The translations under genes were made by a program, and so were the position numbers. Shown here piece by piece: positions 38,503 to 50,289 of a DNA stretch of 64,000 nt. Source of the stretch: Viscum album (taxonomy: Eukaryota; Streptophyta; Magnoliopsida; Santalales; Viscaceae); assembly GCA_963277665.1 (NCBI GenBank), contig OY728143.1, positions 535,590,394 to 535,654,393 of the forward strand. The letters are read 5' to 3'. The stretch's first letter is position 1, and each line of letters begins with the position of its first letter. The notes below the pieces were generated by a model. That model was not told the origin of the DNA. It did no database searches and saw only the letters and a program-made list of their open reading frames with translations.

Positions 38503-38739
38503 TTAACCCTTTTTATTTATAACTAATGTATGAAAAATAGTAATGTTAGATAAAATTACATACTTATTAGTTATAAACTGAGTCCACATAAATCTACAAT
38601 AATCATCAAGTATCATAAAAAAATATTTCATACCACCTGAACTATTAGTTTTAATATGTCTAAATAGACCAAGATTAAGAAGTTCTATTAGCCTTACAGT
38701 TTTTGACATTTTTCCCAAAATATTTTTTTTGTTTTTCAA
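38503..38739 (-). pseudogene. C2 integrase core remnant
   Basis: The 78-codon piece contains SKTVRLIELLNLGLFRHIKT, then SGGMKYFFMILDDYCRFMW, matching the copia S-x-x-P-L-E-L-L-H-x-D-L-F-G-P and G-G-x-x-Y-x-x-x-x-x-D-D-Y-S-R blocks. The first catalytic aspartate (H-x-D-L) is replaced by glycine (NLGLF). The open piece begins abruptly at 38739, where GC-richer sequence starts, so the upstream pre-integrase part seems displaced by an insertion. Confidence 0.8.
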
Positions 38740-38744
38740 ATAAC

Positions 38745-39875
38745 ATCAGTTTGTGATTAATTGAGAACTTAACATATAAGAATAACAGAAAAGGTAGTGT
38801 GACCAAGGGGATCCAACATTTCTGGCATGAGCCAGACCAAACACTAAACACCAAAAAAGTGGAATGATAAAGAAATCAAGAAATGTATACCTCAGGTCAA
38901 GAGGAACCAAACTATAGTCATGGTCTACTACCCCACTAACATCACACCACACCAAATAGAATAGAAGACATCGAGCCACGCACCCCGATCCTCATGTGTA
39001 GACACATCACGCCACTACATTTGGATACACTAAAAACCACCACCATCGACACACCATGTTATGACCTGCTCTGGGACACACCACCTCCAACCCATCAAAA
39101 GAGAACCTGGACACTGGGGAAACACCAGAACTATGAATTGTGCCACCGGGGACTATCCAAACATGTATAGATGATGAGGACTCTCAAACCAGAATTCCCA
39201 TCGAGCTACAACAAACTTCTCCACTAATAAAAAATATCATTGTGATATAACTAACCCTATTGAAGCCCCCATCACAGTCTAGAATGTTGTGGAATCCATT
39301 ACACCCTTCCAAAATGGGGTCTTGCATGAACAACCATGATAAAAGTTTATAGGAAACCTACGGAAGGTCGAGCCATCTGTACACAACACCTGAACGAAGT
39401 AGATTAAAAATAGTGTATTGATACCTTTGTGGAACCATAGTAGAATATTAAAAAATAGTGAATTCATTTTAATCAGATCTCTAGAAATCATAAATGAGAG
39501 ACTAAGAATGAGAAGAATCCTTTGTAGTAAAAACATGAAACCAAACACAAGCACCAGGGAACAAGCTGTAAGGGTTGAGAGGAGAACTATAAAGGTAATA
39601 TTGAAGTCTCTGAGCATTCATAAGTTCCCCACCTATGGCCACATAATGACTCGTGAAGAAAAAAACAACCATGTCATTTTACTACTCTAACAAACCACAC
39701 CGATCAACGACCCGATAATGACAATTGAGCACCACTAGGCTAAATCTAATAATTTCTCAAAAAATAGGCTCTAGAGCTTCTTGGAATCTAAGAGGAGGAT
39801 CTATAGATGGATGGTTAATCCAATAATATAAGGATCATCATCACCACAAAGATGAGAAAACCCATATGGAGGGAG
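38745..39875. other. GC-richer foreign block inside C2, family unknown
   Basis: Composition changes sharply here: C-rich on the plus strand, with more CpG than the flanks. It ends at a TGTGACACCCC sequence at 39876, which looks like a gypsy LTR start on the plus strand, preceded by purine-rich GGAGGGAG. The block may therefore be the 3' interior of a plus-strand gypsy element truncated at its left end. Overlapping frames at 38746-38979 (minus), 39279-39617 (minus) and 39418-39690 (plus) have no motif I recognise. The absence of an RT or integrase motif leaves the assignment open. Confidence 0.4.
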
Positions 39876-41924
39876 TGTGACACCCCATTTGATTCCCTCT
39901 ACTCATTAAAGTTTTAACTTCATTGATATATATATAAAAACTTACTTATGTTATTTCCCTTTAATTAATGAAAAAAATATTTACTTACATCATGTTCGAG
40001 CCATTTCAAAACATTTCCTTTATTTGAGATATTTTTTACCAATTAGAAATTTTCAAGTTATGGAATATTATTCAATAAAAAATCATTTGTTTCTATAAAA
40101 TTAAGACACTTAACCTTCAAATTAGTAATGCTAAAAAAATATAGTATATATTCTGTTTTATGTTAGCATACAATTAATAAAGATAATTATTAAAAATAAT
40201 CATTTATTATATCCAAACATAAATAAAATTAAAATGAAAAAATAAGTAAATACTTATTAATATATGATTAAAACACTCAACATATAATACCATAAATTTA
40301 TAACTATTTGAGAAATTACTACTTCACCAAATCCTTTAATATTACCTTTTGAGTTGTTTCCAAAAGTCATAGAGGCTCTTATAATTGATTATAATATATA
40401 AATATTGATGCATCTCCATCCATATTAATATAGAATATCTTGTACATGTATCATATAAACTTAAGACTCTTGAGGAAAATTTCCTAGACTTTACCAAGTG
40501 GGAATCAATTTTGGTACTAATGTTATTTTAGGTCAAATTAGATTAGTAGTTGAAATCATAAGTACCCAAATAAATATTATCATTTAGTATTCAGTAATCT
40601 AGATATAATATTTTTATTAATATATTTTTTTGCATAACCTAGAGATTAAGTATATATCAATAAACATTCATTGGAATAATTACAGTGCATACTAAATTTG
40701 AAAGATGTATCATTATTAAAAATTTCATTTCAACTTTTAAAAAATTATATTTTCGACAGATTAGGTAGTTTCTTATTATATAAAAAAACCCATTTTTCAT
40801 TTCTTAGATTATTCATATCAATTATTTTATCATTGTTCTTCATTCCAGGAAAAATAATTATAAAGTTTCTTTCAAGCTAAAAATTTCTTTCCCAATACTT
40901 TCATTCTCATTTTCAAACATCTATAAATCACTAAAAACCATTTCATTTGAATAAGAAATTTTTTTATATTATTATCATTTTCTTGATACAGTTAATTATT
41001 TTTTAAGAAATATTACTCTTTTTATCCTTATGGATCATTAAATAATTAATTTTCCCTTAAAACAACTTTTATTAAAATTTCGTTTTCCTCATACTATCAA
41101 TTTAAAATATATAATTCACATTGTTAATCATTACAAAATTTAGAAAAATAATAGAAACTAACCATTTTCATAGTATTTCTATTAAATATAAATTACCATT
41201 TTCCATTTCACTTCCCAAATCATCACTTGGGTGATATTCTTTGGTATATATCCATTCATTCACCAATTATATATTCCATATACTCTTATATTTCATGATT
41301 TTTCATTAATAATTTAGTTTTTAGTAATATGTATAAATATTACCCTTTTTCTACACATGAAACAAGTTACTTCTAAAATATCATTTTATTTATAAGTTTA
41401 ATATTTATAATTTCCCTTTTGATCTGTCTTTTTATTATCATATCTAGATCACTTATCAGATACTATATCACTTTTCATTAAACATGTATAATATTTTATT
41501 CAATTGAGTTATTTCATATTTATCACACTATAATACTTAAAAATTATAAAAATTAGAAGAAAGTGATATATTACATTTAAACAGAATACTATTATTCTTT
41601 ATAGTATCCTCGTCTAATATATTATCTGTCTCAGGTTCTTCTTACAAAACAAAACTGACAGGTTCATCTAATATATACACATTTTATTTTGTTTTTATTA
41701 TTTATACAAAACCTTATTTACATGTTACTTCTTTAAAACGTATTTCAAAATACACTTTTGAATAAAATTATATTATTTATCAATTACCCAAGAACACTCA
41801 TACCATTTATTGTGCTCATAAATATATGAAACATTTCTTTTACCAATTCATCTTCTCACATCATAAATTCATTGTATTATGAGAATAAAATTCCATATTT
41901 TTTTCACATGAACTTGTTTTTGCA
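39876..41924. other. Possible gypsy LTR start, then C2 gag/protease space
   Basis: TGTGACACCCC at 39876 resembles an LTR start, but no end or partner was found. From about 40900 onward the sequence probably returns to C2. Near 41590-41650 a minus-strand acidic stretch (EEPETDNILDED) resembles the acidic spacer after the zinc finger in Sirevirus-like gag. No CCHC motif was found. The plus frame at 40698-40880 is chance. Confidence 0.35.
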
Positions 41925-42158
41925 TTAGTGTGTGACTTGTAGTATCCTCCATATGTCATGGGTAGTCTTACATATTGAAACATGGATAAACACACTTAGA
42001 AAATAGTACAATATAATATATTCATAACATTGTAATTTAAAAACATACTTTACCACATTATTACTCGTAAGGTTATCTAAGAAAGCATTAGGAAGTTTAT
42101 ATTGGTTTAATATAAAAATATAGTGATCAATTTTTAATTGTTTAATATATGATTGCAT
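41925..42158 (-). pseudogene. C2 gag remnant (UBN2-type)
   Basis: The 77-codon piece ends with SICKTTHDIWRILQVTH, which matches the copia gag block A-K-E-x-W-D-x-L-x-x-x-H/Y closely. Upstream, NVVKYVFKLQCYEYI corresponds to the A-x-x-x-I-x-x-x-L segment. Gag forms the particle that carries the element RNA. Position upstream of integrase on the same strand supports it. Stops truncate both sides. Confidence 0.7.
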
Positions 42159-43696
42159 CCTAGCTTTATAGAAACCATAATCATTCCCATAGAAGTATGT
42201 TTGTATTTAAATGATCAAACCATTGCAAAAATTCATTACTAACATCTCAGTAAATTTCTTTTTATTAGATTATTTTTTCTCATTCATAGTTATAAAAATA
42301 AAATTATATGCATGAAAACCTAAATCCAAAAGTAATAGGCCCCAAAACTATAAGGAAAAAAATACCACAATGTGAAATTGTAGTTTTTTGTGTCAGTAGT
42401 ATTTTTTTTACAAATCCCCTATACAAGGTTATTTGTACAGATCAAGAAATGCGGAATGATATCCTAGATGGGATGAAACTATCTAAGAAAGAGTAAAATC
42501 CAGGTATGTAAGTAGTGATATGTGTATATGAATTTTTCATATAAGGTGGCCTCATTTACAACAAGTGAAAATATTTCACAATCAGGTATAAATGATTCTC
42601 AACATTGAGGGAAACTAAATAGTCGAGGTCACCCCATCAAAATACTACAATGTAATGAGTTTCATGAATGTTATATAGTATCGTGGAATTTAGTTTTTTT
42701 GTGAATTTGATAAATCTATGACAACCTAGTATATTATTATGGGAGTTGGGTGATTTTGTGAGATTTGGACACCAATGGTGACATCAAATCACTGAAATTC
42801 ATTGTATAAGGAAATTGGTGTCTAATTTTAGTTTCCCTCATGTTATTTAAAATAATGGTTGTCCATTCCTATAAAGAGATTGATACCCCCCCCCCCCATT
42901 TAATATGTCCTACCCTTGGAGAATATTAGGGAAATAAAACCAGGTAAAAGTTACTTAATGAATTTTATTTTAGGAAGTAGTTATGTAAAAAACATTTATG
43001 TGAATAAAAGTTACATTTCTATTGTCCATGTGAGTTTTCTTACGAACCATAATTTTAAAACTTTATAAGAGTTTTTTGAGAAACCAAAAAGTTTCAGAAA
43101 GAAAAAGTATGAGTTCTATTACAAACAAAAATGTTGAATGAAATTTATGTGGTTGTATGAATGATGGAAAAGGATTTCAAAAATAGAAATTTATCAAAAC
43201 CCAATAGAATATCTTAGAGAAAATTTGGTATAATTATATTCATTATATTGATAAAAGATGAACTTTGTGAAACAAAAAATGGTGTGTTGAAAACATTTAT
43301 TCGAGAAATCAATGAAAGAATATTCTAGAGGTGTATTGAGCACACTTCACTTGAGATAGTAGTGAGAATTCAATGTGTGACTATTAAGGAATCAGTAGAG
43401 AACTTATTTCCACTCTAAGTATTGTAATGGTGGAGTGCTATAGTGTATTTGGTATATTGGATCTTTATCATTTTATGATGATAGATGTAGCCAAGTGATG
43501 GTTCACAAAGTAAAATTTATGTCTCTTATTCATTTCTTAATTTCCATTATTTCATTTCTTTGTGAATATAGAAGAGAATGTTTTTAACAAATGAAAATAT
43601 ATCCATAAAGAAGCTAATTTTCATATCCTGATTCACCGACCACTGTTAGGGTATTTAACTTTTTAGAATGAAAACATATCAATTGATGGCCCAATA
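42159..43696 (-). other. C2 leader and gag N-terminal space
   Basis: Between the gag remnant and the 5' LTR. A C12 tract lies at 42886-42897, next to TTGATAC. No domain is readable. The expected primer-binding site just inside the LTR near 43680-43696 (minus strand TTGGGCCATCAAT) is only a loose match to TTGGTATCAGAG. The 62-codon plus frame at 42308-42496 is unrecognised. Confidence 0.35.
42886..42897. repeat. Homopolymer C12
   Basis: Twelve consecutive C residues in AT-rich DNA, directly following TTGATA. Mononucleotide C runs are otherwise rare here (the other notable one is C9 at about 4641). Confidence 0.9.
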
Positions 43697-45110
43697 TGAG
43701 ATATTGGGATGGTCTATGGTTTGGTGAATAGACTATCTTACAATATTTAATAGATAAATAATATATATATATATATTATCAAATAATGAATATAAGATTC
43801 ATTTAAATTGGTTTCAAGTGAGAGTAAATTAAAATATAATGCTGTGGAAATATAAAATGAGGACATTATATTTTATAGTATTTTGGAAACTTTTGACCCT
43901 TTTTATATACTTTTCTTCTTCATTCTCTAAGGGAGAAATGGAACCCACTAAAAATCATTTTTGATAGGATTTGAAAACCTTTTATAAATATTTAATTTTC
44001 ACACCCAGACCAAAAGGTTATTTATATATACTAAGGATAAACTATAAAATATGAATTTTACATAGGACTCATATCCTAAAAAAATCTCCATTTTATAGTG
44101 TAGGTATATCTAGAACACAAAAATTCTATTATATGGTAAAATAAAAATATGATGAATAAATAGAGATTTAAGAGACCAAAAACAACAACATTGATCATAG
44201 AATAGAAAACCAATAACAATATAAAAAAATAAAATTCAATGCATTTTCATCAATTCTTTAAATATATTTAGATCATTTATGCTCATTGACATCGATCATA
44301 CTAGAAATAGAAGCCGTAGTTGAAGCATTTTTTACATTTTTAAATCATATCCATTTCTAATTTCTTATCTAGTTCCTCTCATCATAATTTATAAAAAAAT
44401 CCTTATAGTAGGTCATGATCTCTATGATCTTATTCACATGTGAGTTTCAAAATTTTGATCTACCTATTATAGATTCATATGAGTTTTCATAAAACTTCTT
44501 TTAGACTATAATTTAAAACCTACATAGGAAAATCTTAACAAAACAAACATAATATTAATAAAAATAGACCACCTCACTGAAAAATAGAAAACACCTGAGA
44601 ACTTTTTAATATTGGAAATTTATATCAATGTATGAATGATTTGAAAATATTGTGTATGAAAGTATTTCACATAGGATAAATTTTTTATAAAGTATGAAAA
44701 TATCATAAGATATATATTTTATAAGGTTTAATATTTCTATAGGTTTTTAATTTAAATGATTCAAATTGATGGGTTTTAAATATTTTTATATTGTTCAAAA
44801 CAATATATGGTACATATTCATATAGTATAAATGATCTTCATAGAGTAAATGTGTTATTTAATTTTTCATAACACTATATTTAGAAAAAAAATTTATAGAG
44901 TATAAATAAAATTGATAATGAACAAAAAATAAGAAATAAATTATAATAATAATTAAATTTATTAAAAAAAATAAAACCAATATAATGCTATAGTAAGTAA
45001 AGGAGTTAGAAATTATTATTATACATTATTGAAATTTTGATTTAACTTCATTATAAAAAATATAAACTTAAAAAAAACCTCTATCATAAAACTAAGAGTA
45101 ATAAATAAAA
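43697..45110 (-). repeat. C2 5' LTR
   Basis: Partner of 34766-36180 (landmarks given there). An (AT)n run at about 43760-43778 expands part of it. Divergence from the partner is substantial, so C2 is not recent. Confidence 0.7.
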
Positions 45111-46690
45111 TCTCCCCTTATTTATATTCATATTATCGGTATTTGAAGATCCAATTTCCGAAATTGATGTACATGGAACCTGGGAATAATATTTGGACTT
45201 CCCAATTGCATTCACTACTTTATCTGATGTTTTGGATCTTTGTAAAATTACATTTAATAAATTTTTCAAATCAATAAATGTGAATTTTTTTAATGGAATG
45301 ATCATCTTATACTAATGTTCTCTCAATATATTTTACACCCTCCTTATTTGAATAAAAGTTTCAGTTGAAAAATTGTGCATTGTATCTCTTTCTTAAATAA
45401 TATTCTTGAGTCCCCTTATCATTAATTTGAACTCATTATCCATATCTAAAATGTGTTTATATTTATACACATCAAAATATTTATAAAATAAATCATTCTA
45501 AATATTTAACTATTTATTTTCTATTTAGATTCTTTTATTCTCCTTTAATAAAACCTCGGGCTCCAATATTTGTTGAATCTATTTTGGTGTCTCGTTATCA
45601 CATCTTATATCCTCACTATTCCCTTCTTATTCTTTTCCACTCAAGGAATATTATTAAATTTTTTATTTTTCTATAATATCTATTATGCCATTCTCATCAG
45701 AGTTTCCTTTTCCAAAATCACATTCCTTATCATAAAATATGTAATCATATTGTGAGAAAATATTTTTCTTTCTCTTGTATTATATTTTACATTCGATTTC
45801 AAGAATCATCCTCCATTGCGATCACTAGCCTTATTTTTCTTAAAAGATGATCATTTTGGTTGGTCATCCTTCGCTTATTCAAATTCCATCTCATGTAATG
45901 ATACTAAAAATTGTCTAATTACTCCATAATTAAAGTGTTAAAATGGTATTTTTCTTATTTATTTACAATTTCTTGGTTTTTTTAATTTTTAGAATAAATA
46001 TATTAATTCATTAAAATATATGGCATCATCTTTTGAATTGATTTTATTAAATTAATAATTTTTTGACTGATCATGATTTTATGAATTGTAAAGCAATTAA
46101 TCTGGTCTCCTTATTGGTTTTTCCTTTTATCCTTAAGGACGGTCATATTATCATCCAATAAGAGAGAAAAAATTATTGGGATTATCAATTTTCCACTCAT
46201 TAAAGTATTATTACTCAAGAGACAAAATCTTTGGGTTCAAGTTTTCTATTTGGATTCTTGTAAACTTATATCAAAGGGATGAATATTCAATAATTTCACT
46301 ATATATTCATATTAAGATTGAAATTTTTTTTCACTCAAACAACTAATTCATACTATAATTAATCTTACAATATTTAGATATCTTTGAACTGATCCCTATG
46401 GTTTTCAAAAAAATAAATGTTCACCTTTTTATCCCTTTCCAAGATATTTTAGAGTTTACTCAAGTTGTATTTTTCTCCTTTATTCTCAAAACATTTATAA
46501 AATCATTCATTGAGAGTGATGAAATTAATGCATTATACACTCTCTTATAAGATTCAATGTTCTTATTTTCAACGAATATATATGTAATCAATGGATAAAA
46601 TGTGATAATGGTAGACTAATAAAGTTAGAAAACATATGGACTCAAGGATTCTTATGAGGTTCACTTATTATTATTAGCAGGGGGATAATC
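45111..46690 (-). other. O1 gag space upstream of the C2 insertion
   Basis: Lies between O1's 5' LTR and C2, so it should hold O1 leader and gag. A 73-codon minus frame (45084-45305) is fairly complex, with a serine/asparagine-rich C-terminal half, but I do not recognise it, and it runs into the C2 LTR edge. The 61-codon plus frame 45570-45755 is hydrophobic chance sequence. No gag motif could be placed securely. Confidence 0.4.
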
Positions 46691-46705
46691 CTTAATTTAT
46701 ACCAG
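46691..46705 (-). promoter_or_regulatory. Candidate O1 primer-binding site
   Basis: On the minus strand CTGGTATAAATTAAG follows the proposed LTR end. It keeps TGGTAT of the initiator-tRNA-Met-type site but diverges after it. Confidence 0.35.
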
Positions 46706-47651
46706 TATTAATCCAATTAACGACATTTAAATTTATTTTTAATGAAATAATGAAACTAGATTAATTATTGTCTCTAAATATGGATTTAATATAACAAACA
46801 AGAATCTTCATATTTTATAGTCTATACTTACTGTACCACTTGTGCCGCCAGAGTTTTGACTTTTTCACCATTGTTCTTCCCCTAAATATCCTAACAAATC
46901 CTCATTGGAATTATAGAAGATTATCTCTGATTCCTAACATTTTATCACATATAATTAAATCTTGTTGTTTCAACACATATTCATATATCTAACCTAAATT
47001 ATTGATTAATGATTCTAGATGTGGATGACCAATAAATCTAAATGATACAGGTCACCCTATCTAAAATATCACATATTATCATGAAATATCATTAACTAGA
47101 TTAGAATCATGACTAGAAAATTAATATTTGACTTTTTGGATTTTCCAAATCCAAAAATAAATCTATCATTCCAAGAAACCTCATTGTGGTGTATATCATG
47201 TAGTAAATCTTTTATTGAATGAAATCTCCAAACCCATGAAATCCTCAAAATATTTTATCAAATGGGTTGTAGAGGCATGGTATATCCAATAGAAAAATGC
47301 TATTCATCTAGTAACCCAATCATTTACTCTGAACCATTGTTTCATATTGTGAGGACACTTTAATAACAAATTATCATGGGACTAAATTGTTTAAATACTT
47401 TCATAAAGTATATTCAAATCCCCAAAAATCCTCATATGACCCCTTGTGGCGTACATAGTGTATCTATAGGTAGGTTATTTCCAAGACTAATCAATTCTAT
47501 TATATAATTATCATACCTTCATGACATAAATTTATCATGTATAATTGGGTCATTCTTTCATTATCATCCTTACTGTGTAACCAAAACATTTGCATCATCA
47601 TATCTTCTCTTGTTAGATTAATCAATTTATATCGAATATTAACTCAATGCA
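46706..47651 (-). repeat. O1 5' LTR
   Basis: Its part from 46850 to 47470 aligns with 10540-11150 (see O1 3' LTR, distal piece). The part 47470-47651 should pair with 30302-30862 but does so weakly. On the minus strand it begins TGAGTTAATA and includes the GGCACAAG-like sequence seen in copia LTRs. Confidence 0.55.
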
Positions 47652-48018
47652 TTTCCTTTGCATGTAAGATATATTCACTTATCATGTGAGGTTAATTTAA
47701 CCATGTTTTATTATGATCACCACCATTCTATAATATAAAAATATTATAGTTTATATTTTCTTTCCATAGAACACAATGTTTGATGGCAGACATCAAACAC
47801 AACACTAAGCATAAAATAAATGCAAAATTATATTCAAATATTACTCTTATAACCTAGCACTTGGGATGTAATGTATGAATATATATAACCACATTATGAA
47901 ATATATGTAAGAAAATTTATACTTAACAAAAATTATGAATTCATTCAAAAATTTTATCATTCATATAATTTTTGTAACTAAGAAATGAATAAGAATAAAT
48001 TTATTTTATGCTTCAAAA
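47652..48018. other. Spacer between O1 and C3, nothing recognised
   Basis: AT-rich DNA between two element ends. No gene, repeat partner or RNA was seen. Confidence 0.5.
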
Positions 48019-49520
48019 AGGTTAATCTAAATAAATAAAAAGACAAAAGATGGGGTGAATTATTTCCTTTCAAAAACACATGGATAAATTATAAAAATCC
48101 CCCATTTTTATTTATAAAGTGATATACTACTTTTTTTTCAAAAATATTAAGTATTCTAATATTAAAAATAAAATAACATAATAATTCTTATATTGGTTCG
48201 GGGAACAAAAATGCTTAATGATTTTAACTAAACATATCCTTTTACTGGGGACCTATAAAAATAAGTGTAGGAATATAAAACCTTACAACAAGTCAATTTC
48301 ATTTTTAGGTAACCTTGAAAACCACATCATAGTTTTAAAAGATGAAACTCAAATTGAAAATTGATTTATATGGTTGATAATGGGCCTAGCATAGTGTTTT
48401 CTTGACAATAAAAAATAAGATATCTTCAGAGGAATAGAAGAATGACTTCACAACATAGTTCTTTGGAAGAAAATCTAGGTTTCCATACATTAATATTAGT
48501 AATAATAGTATAAAAAATTAACTTCTCAGTAGTAGAACATATACATAGTATAAATTTAAAACATGTATATCTCTAAAGCATAATCCTAAGAGAGTGAACT
48601 TTTAGGGAACTATTTAATATTAACAATAGATAATTATAGAAAATACAATATTAAAATTATACTCATATATTCAAAATGAAAATACAAAGCGATATATCTT
48701 ATAAACATTTAGAGAAATTAGGAGATTTAAAAAATATTAAATTCCTATTTTTTTTAGTCATCTCAAAGATAAAATATTTTGAAAATAAAAAAGGAATATG
48801 AATTGATTTTAGTCAAGAATATCTTTAAATAATCCAACATAAATCACAATCTTAAAAATATTAAACACATCTAGAATTTTAATGTAAATTACCGCATAAA
48901 ATAACAACTTCACTTATAAATAATAACAACATAATCCATCATTTAAGAGACTTTGAAATGGTCATTGAATATATTTTAATTAGATTTTTACTCTAAATAA
49001 ATCATTTTTGAATCCTTATAAAATATCCAATTTTCAAATCCCACAGATCACTACTTCATTGTAGGGTTACTCTGTATATGAAATATTCAAAAATACCATA
49101 GAAAAAATATTTTTTATTCCAAATGTTATTTTAACACAAAATTCATTTGATACATTAGTGCATGTTTCTTTAGAAATGTTAGGTTCTAAATCCTAACATT
49201 AACTTCCAACATCTGTTTCCAAAAGTAGCATTCCTAATCAAAATTATATTCTTTAAACCTAAAATTCACTATAAATATAGTGTTATGAATGGTGATTTCA
49301 AAAACTAAAATTTCCAAAATACTTTGAACAAAAAATTAGAAGAATTACTTCCATGAATATAGATAAAATATAATAAATATTCAAATAAATATAATCTTGA
49401 AATTCACTTAAAGAAACATCATTATAAAAAATTAGGGTATTTTTTATCATCAAACAAAGTGTTAAATTAATTAAGTTGTTGAATAAAATTTCAAATTCCC
49501 AAAAATCTACCATTTTGATG
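48019..49520 (-). repeat. C3 3' LTR
   Basis: Pairs with 60482-62000. Shared blocks are GGGTGAATT then TCCTTT(C/T)AAAAACACATG (48054 and 60514), TTGGTTCGGGG/ATGGTTTGGGCC (48194 and 60657), TAGGGTTACTCT(G/A)TATATG (49063 and 61565), ATGAA(T/C)(G/A)GTGATT (49285 and 61788) and an AAAAATCATCAGT-like block near the far end. The 71-codon frame at 49298-49513 is not conserved in the partner. Confidence 0.75.
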
Positions 49521-50289
49521 ATGAATAAACCCCTTGAAATATTAATAAACCAATACAGGTTTTAATTATTAATTAAACAAATAAGAGTTACTAATAAAAT
49601 ATTAGAATGTTTTGTTTTCCCATATTTTTCTCTCTTATTGTGAAGTAAAATATATTTTTTGCAAGTGGATTACATGGCATTCAATTTACCAAAAAAACTA
49701 TTATTTAATGTTATGTTATCCAAAAATAAATATATCCTAAAAAATAATCAGCATAGAAACATAAAACAACACAAAAAATAAACAAAATTTAAAAGGAAAT
49801 TAAAAAAATCTATTTCATTAAATATCCTACATTATAAAAAAAATTACTCAAAGTATTAATAGGATAATGGGTGGGATGATAAGAAGTATTGATCTCATCA
49901 GAAGAATATTATGTTGTTAGGGAATCATGAATAGTCTAATGAAAAGCCATTAATTTCTCAGAAAGCAATGTAAAGTTTGGATTCATTTATATAACCCATT
50001 CTTCTATCAAAACCATTGAATCATCATTTATCTTCTACACCTCCAAAAGATTTAATTTCAACAATTATTGATAGCCACAAAAGACTAAACTTTGTTTTAT
50101 ACAATTTTTCCCGACTTCTTGACCAAAACCTAAACTCATGGCTCAGTATAAGTTATCTTTTAAACTAACTCTTTTTTATTTTCAATATAATTATACAGTA
50201 AAATAATATCACATTATAATCTCTAAAATATTTTCATTATATAATAAATATCTTCTGATAGTAACTCAAAAATTATTATAAAATCTATA
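49521..50289 (-). other. C3 sequence between env-like frame and 3' LTR
   Basis: AT-rich. On the minus strand AATAAGAGAGAAAAATATGGG (49619-49639) is purine-rich and could be a decayed polypurine tract. No coding motif was seen. Confidence 0.4.

Larger units (their letters stand above)
34766..45117 (-). mobile_element. Ty1/copia LTR retrotransposon C2 nested in O1
   Basis: Two direct repeats (34766-36180 and 43697-45110) flank gag (41925-42158), integrase (38503-38739) and reverse transcriptase (37300-37978), all on the minus strand in copia order. The LTR's downstream end has the GGGTGAATAG-type sequence common in plant copia elements. It sits inside O1, whose 3' half ends at 34765 and whose 5' part resumes at about 45118. 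A GC-richer foreign block occupies 38745-39875 or more. No target-site duplication was confirmed. A run of TCTCCCC at the outer edge of both LTR copies is odd (see findings). Confidence 0.65.
10420..47651 (-). mobile_element. Ty1/copia LTR retrotransposon O1, split by nested insertions
   Basis: Reconstructed minus-strand copia element. Its 5' LTR lies at about 46706-47651 and its probable gag/protease space at 45118-46690, continued at 33843-34765. The GAG-pre-integrase and integrase core follow at 33230-33842, and reverse transcriptase plus RNase H at 31480-32260. The 3' LTR is in two pieces, 30302-30862 and about 10420-11153. G1 (11154-30301) interrupts the 3' LTR and C2 (34766-45117) interrupts the interior. 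The best support is the LTR homology between about 10540-11150 and 46850-47470, together with the order and shared orientation of the domains. All frames are broken. The outermost boundaries are approximate and no target-site duplication was confirmed. Confidence 0.6.

Noticed and set aside
39279..39690. Opposed open frames of 112 and 90 codons in the GC-rich block of C2
   Set aside because: Neither has recognisable motifs, and they overlap on opposite strands. The block is reported as unknown instead of as genes.
47000..47600. tRNA or other small RNA genes in moderately complex stretches
   Set aside because: No cloverleaf with the A/B box consensus was seen by eye. Primer-binding sites only mirror the tRNA end. 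A covariance-model scan would be needed to exclude small RNAs fully.
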